From positions 186,001-250,000 of the forward strand of contig NZ_MLFK01000009.1 of assembly GCF_001879205.1 (NCBI RefSeq): DNA of 64,000 nucleotides, in the 5' to 3' direction. The stretch comes from Flavobacterium johnsoniae. Its GTDB lineage: Bacteria; Bacteroidota; Bacteroidia; Flavobacteriales; Flavobacteriaceae. A program made the translations under genes and the position numbers. The notes under the pieces are model-generated. The model did not search any database. It worked only from the letters and a program-made list of their open reading frames with translations, and had not been told where the DNA came from. Shown piece after piece: positions 36,526-45,415 of the stretch (positions are counted from its first letter, which is position 1; each line of letters opens with the position of its first letter).

Positions 36526-37709
36526 AAACGCGGCAGTTCAATAGTAAATAAAGTTCCTTTGTTAATTGCACTTTCAAAAGAAATGGTGCCATTCATCAGA
36601 GATACATATCGTGAAACAATGTGCAGTCCAAGACCAGTTCCGGGTATATTTCCTGTATTATGAGCCCTAAAAAAAGCTTCAAATAGGTGTTCATGATCTC
36701 CTTCGGGTATGCCAATACCGTTATCCTTTACATTTATAATGATCTTACTGGAAGTCATTGCTGTCGAAAGTTCAATTTCAGTTTCTTCACCAGAATATTT
36801 AATCGCATTAGAAACCAGATTGATAATACAGTTTTTGAGCAGGTTTTTATCTAATTTTACTAAAGTGACTTCTGTGTTGGGAATACTTATGATTTTTTGC
36901 TTTTTTTTGGTAAGAAGCTTTAATTCACCTATGATTTCCTTTATAAAATCCTGAAGATCAAAACAAGATATCTGGAGTGTAATTTTATTAGATTCCGCTT
37001 TTTCAAGAAGCAGAAAATCATCCAGAATAGTCGTTAGGTTTGAAACAGCACTTTTAATTTTTCTTATGTGCGTTTCAATTTTGGGATTGTTTAAATCTTC
37101 TGAATAGCGCTGAATCAAAGAAGTAGAAAGATGAATGGTGCTGAGTGGTGTCCTGAATTCATGGGAAGCCATTGATAATAAGCGGCTTTTAATTTTACCG
37201 AGTTCTTTTTCTTTTTCCAGTGTACTGCTGACCTCTTCCTTAGTCTGGGTTAATGCGGCAATTGTTTCATTTAGCGAATGGGTACGGTCTTTTACCAATT
37301 CCTCCAGGTGCTGTGTATACTGCATGAGTCTGTTTTCGGCTTCTTTTTGGTGGCTCATGTCATGAATGAAACCTGCAAAAATTCTTTCTCCTTCAAATTT
37401 GACTTCGCTCACCCCAAGTCGGAATGGGAAAATATTGCCGTCTTTTTTTCGTCCAAGGACATCTCTGTCATGGCCAATAATATGAGGAATTCCGGAAGAT
37501 TTATAACTTTCTATATAGGAATCATGTTTTTCCCGGTCGGGAGAAGGCATCAAAAGTGAAATGTTTTTACCGATTACTTCTTCTGGATCATATAAAAAAA
37601 GCCGGCAGGCAGAAGGATTTATAGATTCTACAATTCCTTTTTCGTTAATTGTAATGATACCGTCGATTGCATTATCAATAATTGCCTTTAAAAGTGCTTG
37701 ATTTTTCAT
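36522..37709 (-). CDS. FixL-like PAS sensor histidine kinase
   Basis: 395 residues. PAS domain ~5-120, coiled coil ~120-175, HisKA with SHEFRTPLS (His183), and HATPase with NLVSNAIKYS, DNGIGIP and GTGLGLH. The PAS core closely follows rhizobial FixL: REKHDSYIESY contains His62 at the place of the FixL haem-ligand histidine, and HIIGHDR contains His76 and Arg82 at the places of FixL His214 and distal Arg220. One FixL heme-pocket Arg (206) is Ser68. No transmembrane segment. It should phosphorylate the overlapping receiver-FNR gene product, perhaps in response to oxygen. Confidence 0.88.
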   Translation of the reverse strand: MKNQALLKAIIDNAIDGIITINEKGIVESINPSACRLFLYDPEEVIGKNISLLMPSPDREKHDSYIESYKSSGIPHIIGHDRDVLGRKKDGNIFPFRLGVSEVKFEGERIFAGFIHDMSHQKEAENRLMQYTQHLEELVKDRTHSLNETIAALTQTKEEVSSTLEKEKELGKIKSRLLSMASHEFRTPLSTIHLSTSLIQRYSEDLNNPKIETHIRKIKSAVSNLTTILDDFLLLEKAESNKITLQISCFDLQDFIKEIIGELKLLTKKKQKIISIPNTEVTLVKLDKNLLKNCIINLVSNAIKYSGEETEIELSTAMTSSKIIINVKDNGIGIPEGDHEHLFEAFFRAHNTGNIPGTGLGLHIVSRYVSLMNGTISFESAINKGTLFTIELPRL

Positions 37710-37819
37710 GTTGCAATCGGTTTTTGGTCTAACAAATGTCGCAAAATGTTTTTGATAACCAATCTATTAGATACTTAATTTTTGCTAAAGAAATATTGAG
37801 TTGTTTTTAAGATCATGTT

Positions 37820-40234
37820 TTAAGAGGTATATGTATTTTTCTGTTCCGTAATATCATTTTTTAAAATGGAGTTTATATTTATAATGCCATTTACCAATGC
37901 ATCAGCATTAAAGGAAATACTGTTAATTCCCGACATGACCAAAAACTTTGCAAATTCTGCTGAGTCGCTTGGTGCCTGCCCGCAGAGTCCAATTTTTCTA
38001 TTCATTTTTTTAGCGATTTGAATCATTTGAAGAATAAGTTTTTTAGAAGCTTTATTTTCTTCGTTAAAAAGACCAGCGATTAACTCCGAGTCTCGATCAA
38101 TACCTAATGTAAGCTGTGTAAGGTCGTTTGAGCCTATGGAAAAACCATCAAAAATTTCCGAAAATTCTTCGGCAAGTAATACATTTGAGGGTATTTCTGC
38201 CATGACATATATTTCAAGTCCGTTTTCGTACTGTTTTAAACCATATTCTTCCATAATAGCAATGACTTTTTTCCCTTCTTCAGGAGTACGGCAAAACGGG
38301 ATCATGAGTTTTACATTGGTAAGACCCATATCATCTCGAACTGCTTTCATAGCCTGACATTCAAGCTTAAATCCTTCACGATATTTTTCATGATAATAGC
38401 GTGAAGCGCCTCGAAAACCAAGCATTGGATTTTCTTCCTGAGGTTCAAAAAATGAACCTCCTAGAAGTCCTGAATATTCATTGCTCTTAAAATCGCTCAT
38501 TCTAACAATAACTTCTTTAGGATAAAAAGCCGCTGCTATTGTTGCCACACCCTGCGATAGTTTTTCGATGAGATAATCAGCTTTGGTGTCATAATTTTCC
38601 GTGAGTTTGTTAATTGCTGTGCTTTGAGCTGAATCAGTTACTTTTTCGGGATGAATCAGCGCCATTGGATGTATCTCTACATAATGTGTTATAATAAATT
38701 CAATACGAAGTAACCCCACACCATCATTAGGATAAAAAGAAAGTTTAAAAGCTTTCTCGGGATCAGAAACTATAAGCTGGACTTTTGGTTTTCCGGGCAG
38801 TTTAATTTCATCCAGTTTTGTGGTTGTTTGTAAGTATTTCAATTTATCTTTGTATACATATCCTGTTTTTCCTTCAGCGCAGTTAATGGTAATAAAATCA
38901 CCATCTTTAATTAGCTCGGTGGCATTTTCTGTTCCTACTATTGCTGGAGTCCCCAGTTCACGGGCCACTATAGAAGCATGACTTGTTCTTCCTCCTTTAT
39001 TGGTAACAATTCCGGCTACCTTTTTTAGGATAGGATCCCAGTCTGGGCTAGTAAAATTAGTAATGAGAATATCTCCTTCTTGTAATGCTGAAGTATCTTT
39101 CGGTGAATGCAATATTCTCGCAATGCCGCTGGCAATAGCATTTCCTATAGCTTCACCGGTTATGATTGCTTCTCCTTTTTTTTCTAATTTATAAGAAGTT
39201 ATAGACAAAGGATTGATCAGGGAATGTACAGTTTCGGGTCTGGCCTGAATGATATAAAGCTCGCCATTCATTCCGTCTTTTGCCCACTCAAAGTCCATTG
39301 GTTTATTATAATGATTTTCTATAATAAGCGCCCATCTGGCCAATTTTTCAATTTCTGAATCCTGAAGGACAAATTTACTGCACCATTTTCTGGGAGTTAC
39401 TTTTATAACAGTTGAATCGGTACCAGCTGAACTTTCACTATAAATAAGCATTTTAGTTTTTGTGCCAAGATTTTTTTGCAGAATGGCTTTTTTATTGTTT
39501 TTAAGAGAAGTTTTAAATACAAGAAATTCATCTGGAGTTACAGTTCCCTGAACAATGGTTTCGCCCAAACCCCACGTACCTGCAATATGAATCAAATCAC
39601 GAAATCCTGATTCGGGTTCAAGCGTAAATCCTATTCCGGAACAGGCCAGATCTGAACGAACCATTTGCTGGATCCCTACAGAAAGAAATACTTTATCATG
39701 ATCAAAACCTTTATCTAGTCTGTATTTAATTGCCCTGTCTGTATAGAGGGAGGCAAAACAGCATTTAACGGCATATATAAGCGGCATAGTTCCTTTTATA
39801 TTTAAAAATGAATCATGTTGTCCGGCAAAACTAGCATTGGCCAAATCTTCTGCTGTGGCACTGCTTCTTACGGCAACAGTCATTTCATTATCTTGTGATA
39901 AGTCTGTATAAGCAGAAGAAATTGCAGTTTGAAGATCCAGAGGGAATTTTGCATCCAGCAATAATTTTCGGGCTTTTGAACCGATTTCATTTAAGTTCAT
40001 AAAATCTTTCTTATCCAGAAGTTTCATCAGCTCATCTAATCGGGCATTTAGATTATTATGCTTTATAAAATCTTTATAAGCAGTTGTGGTGATTGCAAAA
40101 CCATTTGGGATTCTAATTCCCTGCGGAATAAGATTATTATACATTTCGCCCAAAGAAGCATTTTTGCCGCCTACTTTACTACTATCAGTAATCCGGATCT
40201 GATTAAATTTTAAAATATATTTTTCCATTTTCAT
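37820..40234 (-). CDS. ppsA: Phosphoenolpyruvate synthase
   Basis: 804 residues in PEP-synthase order. The ATP-grasp N-terminal half has KVGGKNASLGEMYNNL and SSATAEDLANASFAGQ. The swivelling domain carries the phospho-His in GGRTSHASIVARELGTPAIV. The C-terminal TIM barrel has GSNDLTQLTLGIDRD and the active-site Cys in LCGQAPSD. It makes PEP from pyruvate and ATP. An FNR-like promoter lies 38-80 bases upstream, tying it to the stress regulon, as PEP synthase genes often are in dormancy-type clusters. Confidence 0.94.
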   Translation of the reverse strand: MKMEKYILKFNQIRITDSSKVGGKNASLGEMYNNLIPQGIRIPNGFAITTTAYKDFIKHNNLNARLDELMKLLDKKDFMNLNEIGSKARKLLLDAKFPLDLQTAISSAYTDLSQDNEMTVAVRSSATAEDLANASFAGQHDSFLNIKGTMPLIYAVKCCFASLYTDRAIKYRLDKGFDHDKVFLSVGIQQMVRSDLACSGIGFTLEPESGFRDLIHIAGTWGLGETIVQGTVTPDEFLVFKTSLKNNKKAILQKNLGTKTKMLIYSESSAGTDSTVIKVTPRKWCSKFVLQDSEIEKLARWALIIENHYNKPMDFEWAKDGMNGELYIIQARPETVHSLINPLSITSYKLEKKGEAIITGEAIGNAIASGIARILHSPKDTSALQEGDILITNFTSPDWDPILKKVAGIVTNKGGRTSHASIVARELGTPAIVGTENATELIKDGDFITINCAEGKTGYVYKDKLKYLQTTTKLDEIKLPGKPKVQLIVSDPEKAFKLSFYPNDGVGLLRIEFIITHYVEIHPMALIHPEKVTDSAQSTAINKLTENYDTKADYLIEKLSQGVATIAAAFYPKEVIVRMSDFKSNEYSGLLGGSFFEPQEENPMLGFRGASRYYHEKYREGFKLECQAMKAVRDDMGLTNVKLMIPFCRTPEEGKKVIAIMEEYGLKQYENGLEIYVMAEIPSNVLLAEEFSEIFDGFSIGSNDLTQLTLGIDRDSELIAGLFNEENKASKKLILQMIQIAKKMNRKIGLCGQAPSDSAEFAKFLVMSGINSISFNADALVNGIININSILKNDITEQKNTYTS

Positions 40235-40271
40235 TGCTTTTAATCTCGTATTTATGGCTTTAATTCTCTAA

Positions 40272-40314
40272 TAAAGATAAGCTGATGCATAATTATTAGA
40301 AATGATGGCAGTCA
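40272..40314 (-). promoter_or_regulatory. FNR-like box plus -7 element before PEP synthase
   Basis: Box TGATGGCAGTCA (40303-40314; one mismatch). On the minus strand, TATCTTTA (40279-40272) matches five of six -7 positions and starts 29.5 bp from the box centre. The mRNA would start ~30 bases before the gene. Confidence 0.5.
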
Positions 40315-40354
40315 TTTAATACTTTTTTTTAAGAGTTTAAAGACTTCTAATATG

Positions 40355-40397
40355 TGATGCAGATCATTTTACAGCACTAAATAATAAATGACATTTG
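40355..40397 (+). promoter_or_regulatory. FNR-type box plus -7 element before dinD
   Basis: Box TGATGCAGATCA (40355-40366) with GACATTTG (40390-40397) starting 29.5 bp from its centre; five of six -7 positions match. It points toward the DinD gene, divergent from the PEP synthase promoter. Confidence 0.58.
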
Positions 40398-40488
40398 TGT
40401 AAAGGATTAGATACGACAAAGATTTTGGATGAATATGATATTCTAAAAAAATGAGGTTTTAGAACTTTTATAATTGAAAAAATGCAAC

Positions 40489-41355
40489 ATGAAAACAACA
40501 AAATCACAGGAGAATAATATATCTGTTTTTGAAAAACTTAGAAAAACAGATAAAAGCGGTCATGAATTTTGGAGCGCTAAAGAACTTGCTAAACTGCTGG
40601 ATTACCCTAAGTACAGTTTATTTTTGAAGGCAATAGATAAGGCAAAAGCAGTTTGTATTAATACCGGCCAGGAATCAGACATACATTTTAAAGATTTCGG
40701 TCCGATAAAATCAGTAGGTGGTGATTTACAAAGAAATAATGGCGATATAAAACTATCGCGTTATGGCTGCTATCTCGCAATTCAAAATGGAGATCCAAAT
40801 TTGAAACCCGTTGCTTTGGGACAAGCCTATTTTGCAACACAGACTCGTTTACGCGAACTGAGCCAGCAGAAGCATAAAAATTTAAAAATAGTAAAAGAGA
40901 GAAGGCTTTTTCTTCGAGAAGAACTGACTAAAAGAAACCTTCAGCTTGCGGGAGCGGCCCAAAAAGCAGGCATAACGAAACCTGCAGATTATGCCATTTT
41001 TCAGAATCATGGCTATAGAGGCCTTTACGGAGGATTAGATGTAAAAGCGATTCGTGGGATGAGAAACCTAGACGCAAATGAAAATATTCTGGATTATATG
41101 GATAGTGATGAATTAGCAGTCAATTTATTTCGTGTTACACAAACCGCAGAGAAGCTCAAAAATGATAATGTTCATGATATTGTTGATGCCAATAGTGTTC
41201 ACTTTACCGTGGGATTAAAAGTTCGTAAGGCACTAGAAGATACCGGAAATACTCTGCCGGAGCATATGCCGGTAGTTGAGGATATTTCTTTGGCAGAGAA
41301 AAAAGATAAAGAATTGAAATCCAGAAAAAACAGCAAAAGAAGAACTGTTCACTAG
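40489..41355 (+). CDS. dinD: DinD-like DNA-damage-inducible protein
   Basis: 288 residues from the ATG at 40489; the frame extends to a TTG at 40474. The N-terminal half matches DinD/BRO-N type (FEKLRKTDKSGHEFWSAKEL, KDFGPIKSVGGDLQRN, LSRYGCYLAIQNGDP), and a helical C-terminal half ends in a basic tail. E. coli DinD binds and inhibits RecA filaments. The FNR-type box upstream suggests control by the oxygen/stress regulator rather than LexA; I saw no LexA-like box. Confidence 0.85.
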   Translation: MKTTKSQENNISVFEKLRKTDKSGHEFWSAKELAKLLDYPKYSLFLKAIDKAKAVCINTGQESDIHFKDFGPIKSVGGDLQRNNGDIKLSRYGCYLAIQNGDPNLKPVALGQAYFATQTRLRELSQQKHKNLKIVKERRLFLREELTKRNLQLAGAAQKAGITKPADYAIFQNHGYRGLYGGLDVKAIRGMRNLDANENILDYMDSDELAVNLFRVTQTAEKLKNDNVHDIVDANSVHFTVGLKVRKALEDTGNTLPEHMPVVEDISLAEKKDKELKSRKNSKRRTVH

Positions 41356-41395
41356 ATGAAAAAAGTAAAATTTTAATCATTTAAAAATTATAGTT

Positions 41396-41818
41396 TTGAG
41401 TACAACAGAATTTTTATTTCGATTAATTGCGGCCTTAATTGCCGGATTAATTATTGGTTTTGAAAGGCAATGGCATCATAAAGAAACAGGGCTTACCACA
41501 AATATGCTTGTAGCAACCGGAGCTGCCGCTTTTGTATTATTGTCCATAAAGGTTTCAGCCGTAAATTCAAATATTGATGTTACGCGAATTACTGCCCAGG
41601 TTGTTATGGGAGTTGGCTTTCTGGGAGCCGGAGTTATTTTTAGAGAAGGACCAAATGTACATGGTTTAAACTCGGCTGCTACGCTATGGTGCAGTGCTGC
41701 AATTGGCTGTATTGCAGCTTCGGGATATTTTATTGAAGCATTAGTGTGTACACTTTTAGTTGCGATAGTGAATACCGTTCTTGAACCAGTAGATCAATGG
41801 CTGCGAAATAGAAAATAA
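41396..41818 (+). CDS. MgtC/SapB-family membrane protein
   Basis: 140 residues with four hydrophobic segments. Family pattern: LIAGLIIGFERQWHHKETGL, then MGVGFLGAGVIFREG and GLNSAATLWCSAAIGCIA. The start is a TTG at 41396, since no upstream ATG fits. The C-terminal cytoplasmic domain of true MgtC virulence factors is missing, so it is the short SapB-like form. It follows dinD by 40 bases and may share its promoter. Probably involved in cation or ATP-synthase modulation. Confidence 0.88.
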   Translation: MSTTEFLFRLIAALIAGLIIGFERQWHHKETGLTTNMLVATGAAAFVLLSIKVSAVNSNIDVTRITAQVVMGVGFLGAGVIFREGPNVHGLNSAATLWCSAAIGCIAASGYFIEALVCTLLVAIVNTVLEPVDQWLRNRK

Positions 41819-41904
41819 TTGTAGAGACAAATTTCTATTTTAGACTAATGAGAATAGTTACTCAGTTTTTAATAATAATCGAAGGGAATTAATTAAGCAA
41901 TTAC

Positions 41905-42342
41905 ATGAAAACAAAATTCTACATAATAACTTTCATTGGTCTACTATTTTATTGCTGTCAGCAAAAGGACTCGATTGATTCAAACGAAAATATTGATTTA
42001 GATTCAGTTGAAATCTCTGGCATCGATAATGAAATGCTTAGAGAATGGTTTTCCTTAAACAGACATTCAGATAGTATTGTGGCTTCTGCACGGCTTATTA
42101 TAAAAGAGCGAAGAGGCGAGGTGGAATTTCATCCACAGGATGAGCGCGAATACATCACTACCTGTATTAATGAAGCTCAGCAGCATCTTGACGAATTGAA
42201 AAGAAAGGTGAAATACATTAGAGAATTTGCTGTTCAAATTAAAAAATATGATCCCGAGGTACAGCACAAGATTGATTCGCTTAAAGAAGATTACATTCAG
42301 GAGGAACTAAAGCTTAATGAGTCACTAAGCCACTTGTATTAG
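41905..42342 (+). CDS. Small coiled-coil lipoprotein (paralogue B)
   Basis: 145 residues, paralogue of the 26423 gene. It has a lipobox-like FYCC, then REWFSLNRHSDSIVASARLI and LDELKRKVKYIREFA, with a heptad-like C-terminus. Family not recognised. It marks the downstream edge of the stress island. I saw no FNR-type box directly upstream, so it may depend on the dinD/mgtC transcript. Confidence 0.72.
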   Translation: MKTKFYIITFIGLLFYCCQQKDSIDSNENIDLDSVEISGIDNEMLREWFSLNRHSDSIVASARLIIKERRGEVEFHPQDEREYITTCINEAQQHLDELKRKVKYIREFAVQIKKYDPEVQHKIDSLKEDYIQEELKLNESLSHLY

Positions 42343-42435
42343 TTTAAAATTAAATATGCTGTCGATTAAATGATTTAAAAACAGTTTGTTATTTCTATAT
42401 TTATAAGATGTTAAACGACTAAAAATAATTTTGAA

Positions 42436-44154
42436 ATGAAAAATATACTATTGACATTCATGTTATTAATTGCATTAGCAAGTTGTAAAAAAGAGACTAA
42501 AGATTCTGCAGATGCCATTTTTTATGGCGGAGATATCATAACTATGGAAGGCAGCCAGCCACAGTATGTAGAAGCGGTTGGGGTAAAAAACGGGAAAATT
42601 ATTTTTGCGGGCTCAATAGCTGAAGCTAAAAATTTTCAAGGGAGTAAAACGGAAATGAAAGATCTAAAAGGCAAGACAATGCTTCCGGGATTCATAGATG
42701 CACATGGCCATGTTTGGAATGCCGGATTTCAGGCAGTAGCAGCTAATCTGCTTCCGGCTCCTGATGGCACGGGTAATGATATTGCAAGTATTATTTCATT
42801 ACTTAATAAATGGAAAGCGTCTAACAAGAATGCTATCGGAAAATACGGCTGGATAGTGGGTTTTGGATATGATGATGCACAATTGAAAGAAAAGCTTCCT
42901 CCAACGGCAGATGATCTAGATAAGGTATCTTCAACAATCCCTGTTATTATTATACACCAGTCCGGGCATTTAGCCGTAATGAATCATAAAGCTTTGGAAA
43001 TGTCGGGTTACAATGCCACATCAAAAAATCCTGCAGGCGGCGTGATTAGAAGAAAAAACGGATCTAACGAACCAAATGGAGTAGTGGAAGAGATGGCTAT
43101 GTTTGCACCGCTTTTTAAAATGATGGGAACACTCGACGAGGAGGCTAATGAAAAAATTGCAGAAGCAGGTCTAAAATCTTATGTAAGATTTGGCTTTACA
43201 ACCGCACAGGAAGGAAGAGCAACAAGTGATGTCTGCAATACATGGCTAAAACTTGCTGCTAAAAACAAACTCACTATTGATGTTGCCGCTTATCCTGATA
43301 TACAAAGCCAAATGGCTTATATGAAAAAAAATGGTATTCAAAAAGAATATAAGAATCATTTTAGGATTGCGGGGGTAAAACTCTCACTTGATGGTTCTCC
43401 GCAGGGTAAAACAGCATGGCTGACAAAACCCTACATTATTCCGCCTCCAGGCCAGCCGAAAACTTATGCCGGCTATCCTGCATTTCCAAAAGTGAGTGAT
43501 GCTGTCACGCTTGTAGATTCTGCATATGCAAATAACTGGCAGATTTTAGCCCACTGTAATGGAGATGCGGCTATTGACGAGTATATAACAGCCGTAAAGC
43601 ATGCTACCCATCTATATGGGAAAAAAGACAGGCGTACCGTTGCAATACATGCACAAACAGCCCGCTTAGACCAGTTAGATGCAATGAAATCCTTAGGAAT
43701 TATGCCTTCTTTTTTTGGAATGCATACCTATTATTGGGGAGACTGGCATAGAGATGAAACATTAGGGAAAGAAAGAGCTGATCGCATTTCGCCTGCTGAA
43801 ACAGCTCTTAAAAAGGGAATGATTTTTACCCAGCATCATGATGCGCCTGTCGCGCTTCCTAATAGCATCATGATTTTGTATTCTGTGGTGAACAGAATCA
43901 GCAGAAGCGGAGATGTAATTGGGCCTGAAGAAAGAATCAGCGCTTATGACGCTTTAAGGTCCATAACGATTTGGGCAGCCTATCAATATTTTGAAGAAAA
44001 TAATAAAGGATCCCTAAAGAAAGGAAAATTGGCTGACTTGGTAATCCTCGATAAAAATCCAATAAAGATAAATCCTTTAAAAATTAAAGACATTCAAGTA
44101 GTTGAAACAATTAAGGAAGGAAAAACTGTATTTAGTAATGCTGCTTTTAGGTAA
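42436..44154 (+). CDS. Amidohydrolase-family lipoprotein (YtcJ-like)
   Basis: 572 residues with lipobox LASC (Cys17). Metal-dependent amidohydrolase layout: GFIDAHGHVWNAG (first His pair), LDGSPQGKTAW, HCNGDAAID, HAQTARLDQ, FTQHHDAPVALP and C-terminal GKLADLVILDKNP. This matches the exported YtcJ-like amidohydrolases; substrates are amide, ester or imine compounds, not known here. Standalone gene after the stress island. Confidence 0.88.
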   Translation: MKNILLTFMLLIALASCKKETKDSADAIFYGGDIITMEGSQPQYVEAVGVKNGKIIFAGSIAEAKNFQGSKTEMKDLKGKTMLPGFIDAHGHVWNAGFQAVAANLLPAPDGTGNDIASIISLLNKWKASNKNAIGKYGWIVGFGYDDAQLKEKLPPTADDLDKVSSTIPVIIIHQSGHLAVMNHKALEMSGYNATSKNPAGGVIRRKNGSNEPNGVVEEMAMFAPLFKMMGTLDEEANEKIAEAGLKSYVRFGFTTAQEGRATSDVCNTWLKLAAKNKLTIDVAAYPDIQSQMAYMKKNGIQKEYKNHFRIAGVKLSLDGSPQGKTAWLTKPYIIPPPGQPKTYAGYPAFPKVSDAVTLVDSAYANNWQILAHCNGDAAIDEYITAVKHATHLYGKKDRRTVAIHAQTARLDQLDAMKSLGIMPSFFGMHTYYWGDWHRDETLGKERADRISPAETALKKGMIFTQHHDAPVALPNSIMILYSVVNRISRSGDVIGPEERISAYDALRSITIWAAYQYFEENNKGSLKKGKLADLVILDKNPIKINPLKIKDIQVVETIKEGKTVFSNAAFR

Positions 44155-44226
44155 TACAGCAGGGAATTGGATGTTCTGTCGCATTTGGGAATAACTTTAT
44201 CTTTATAATTTTAAACCCATCAAAAT

Positions 44227-44504
44227 ATGAATGCTGAAGTTCAATGTTATCCAAAATATATCATTCTTCAGGCAGTTTATTTTAAATTAAGATTTACACT
44301 TAGTTACCGGGATGTTGAGGAAATAATGAAAATTACGGGAGTCACTGTGAATCATGCCACGATCCAACTCTGGGTTTATCAGTTTGCACCTTTGCTTGAG
44401 GCAGAGATGAAGAAGCGAAAAGTTGAAGATTGGATGAGACCTATATCAAAGTAAACGGTATCTGGTTTTATTTATATCGAGCGGTACATAAATTTGGCAA
44501 TTAA
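44227..44504 (+). pseudogene. IS6-family transposase remnant, frameshifted
   Basis: An N-terminal transposase piece (LRFTLSYRDVEEIMKITGVT, NHATIQLWVYQFAPLLE) runs to VEDWM. The IS6 continuation TYIKVNGIWFYLYRAVHKFGN then appears in another frame from 44439 to a stop at 44504. A single missing base near 44437 explains this. IS6 transposases are ~230 residues, so more than half is gone and the DDE core is broken. Inactive; evidence of past insertion. Confidence 0.8.
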
Positions 44505-44540
44505 TTTGGAGCGGTTATCATCTTCAATTATATATAATAT

Positions 44541-44652
44541 TATTTTTTAGGAGCTTTTACCGCTATCCGTTCCAATCTTTTGCGCCTCCCGAAGCCTCGG
44601 GACCGGTACAAAAGGATTTCCACTGCTATCGGGGATAGGGCTGCTCAGGAAC
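44541..44652 (+). repeat. Dispersed palindromic repeat B, copy 1
   Basis: Contains TTTTAGGAGCTTTTACCGCT, CAATCTTTTGCGCC and ACAAAAGGATTTCCACTGCT. The CTTTTGCGCC and GGTACAAAAGG parts are imperfect inverted repeats. The same layout recurs at 50508-50645, 60705-60800 and 60985-61055. No coding role seen. Confidence 0.75.
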
Positions 44653-44692
44653 CCTGTTCTTTAGACTAATAAAAATAAGAAGGTTATATAAA

Positions 44693-44852
44693 AAAAGGCG
44701 CCAATGTCTTCAATTGGCGCCTTTTGGTGTGTTGTGACGGATACTTTACAATTTACTAACCATTTTATGAATGATTTAAAGAAATTAGCTTATTTTTCAA
44801 TTGATTTGTAAGATAATTATTAAAGTTTTTATTCAGAAGCGGTTTGTATGTA
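44693..44852 (+). repeat. Dispersed hairpin-tail repeat, copy 3
   Basis: A 13-bp terminator-like stem (AAAAGGCGCCAAT / ATTGGCGCCTTTT, 44693-44725) is followed by a tail that is nearly the same as 50926-51041, ending GAAGCGGTTTGTATG. The stem sequence differs from copies 2 and 4 although the tail is shared. The gap 44853-45215 after it is A+T-rich with no gene. Confidence 0.75.
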
Positions 44853-45215
44853 TCGTAGGGGTTAAATGTTAAAAAATCTTAAATAATGTGATTTCACTAA
44901 TTTGTTATTGGATCAATTTCAAGTATTAAATTAGGATAGTAACTCAATATTTAAATTAAGATTTAATTGAGTTATTTGCAAAATTAAATATTTGTTTTAA
45001 GATTATTCAGGTCAAAATTTGATGATTAATGTTTACTACTTTGGATGAAAATAAAAAATATGAGTATATACTTATTTATTGTTCTTCCACTGAAACTAAA
45101 AATTGATTTATTTCCTTTTTTTATAAACAGTAATGTTCCGAAGGGAATATTGTCATTTTAGCCTGTTCTTTCAAAAAATTCAGATACAGACACTCGTCCT
45201 ACAATTCATCAGGTT

Positions 45216-45317
45216 ATGAAAATTGTCCTCACCGATGAAAATTATCAGCCTACTGCCGATTACACATTGGATTTTTATGTGATTGGCAAGATTGAAATTT
45301 ACAGGAATGCAAAATAA
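45216..45317 (+). pseudogene. Possible gene fragment
   Basis: A 33-residue frame (MKIVLTDENYQPTADYTLDF then a short basic end) whose open reading extends upstream to a stop near 45165. It reads like the C-terminus of a real protein and lies in repeat-rich, otherwise non-coding sequence. Family not recognised; it could be chance. Confidence 0.25.
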
Positions 45318-45415
45318 AAAAGATGTATTTATGAAGATGTCTAATATTATTTTATCAGACAGATTGCTGTTATTTGTAAAATTCCTCTAACGGAGGAAGT
45401 TGTAAATTTCAATTG

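Noticed and set aside
23362..40397. CRP-type sites (TGTGA-N6-TCACA) instead of FNR-type
   Set aside because: The half-sites are TGAT/ATCA with 4-bp spacing, and the recognition helix has the FNR E-x-x-S-R order.
40489..41355. Prophage sign because of the BRO-N-like DinD protein
   Set aside because: No phage structural, integrase or lysis genes are nearby; the context is the stress island.
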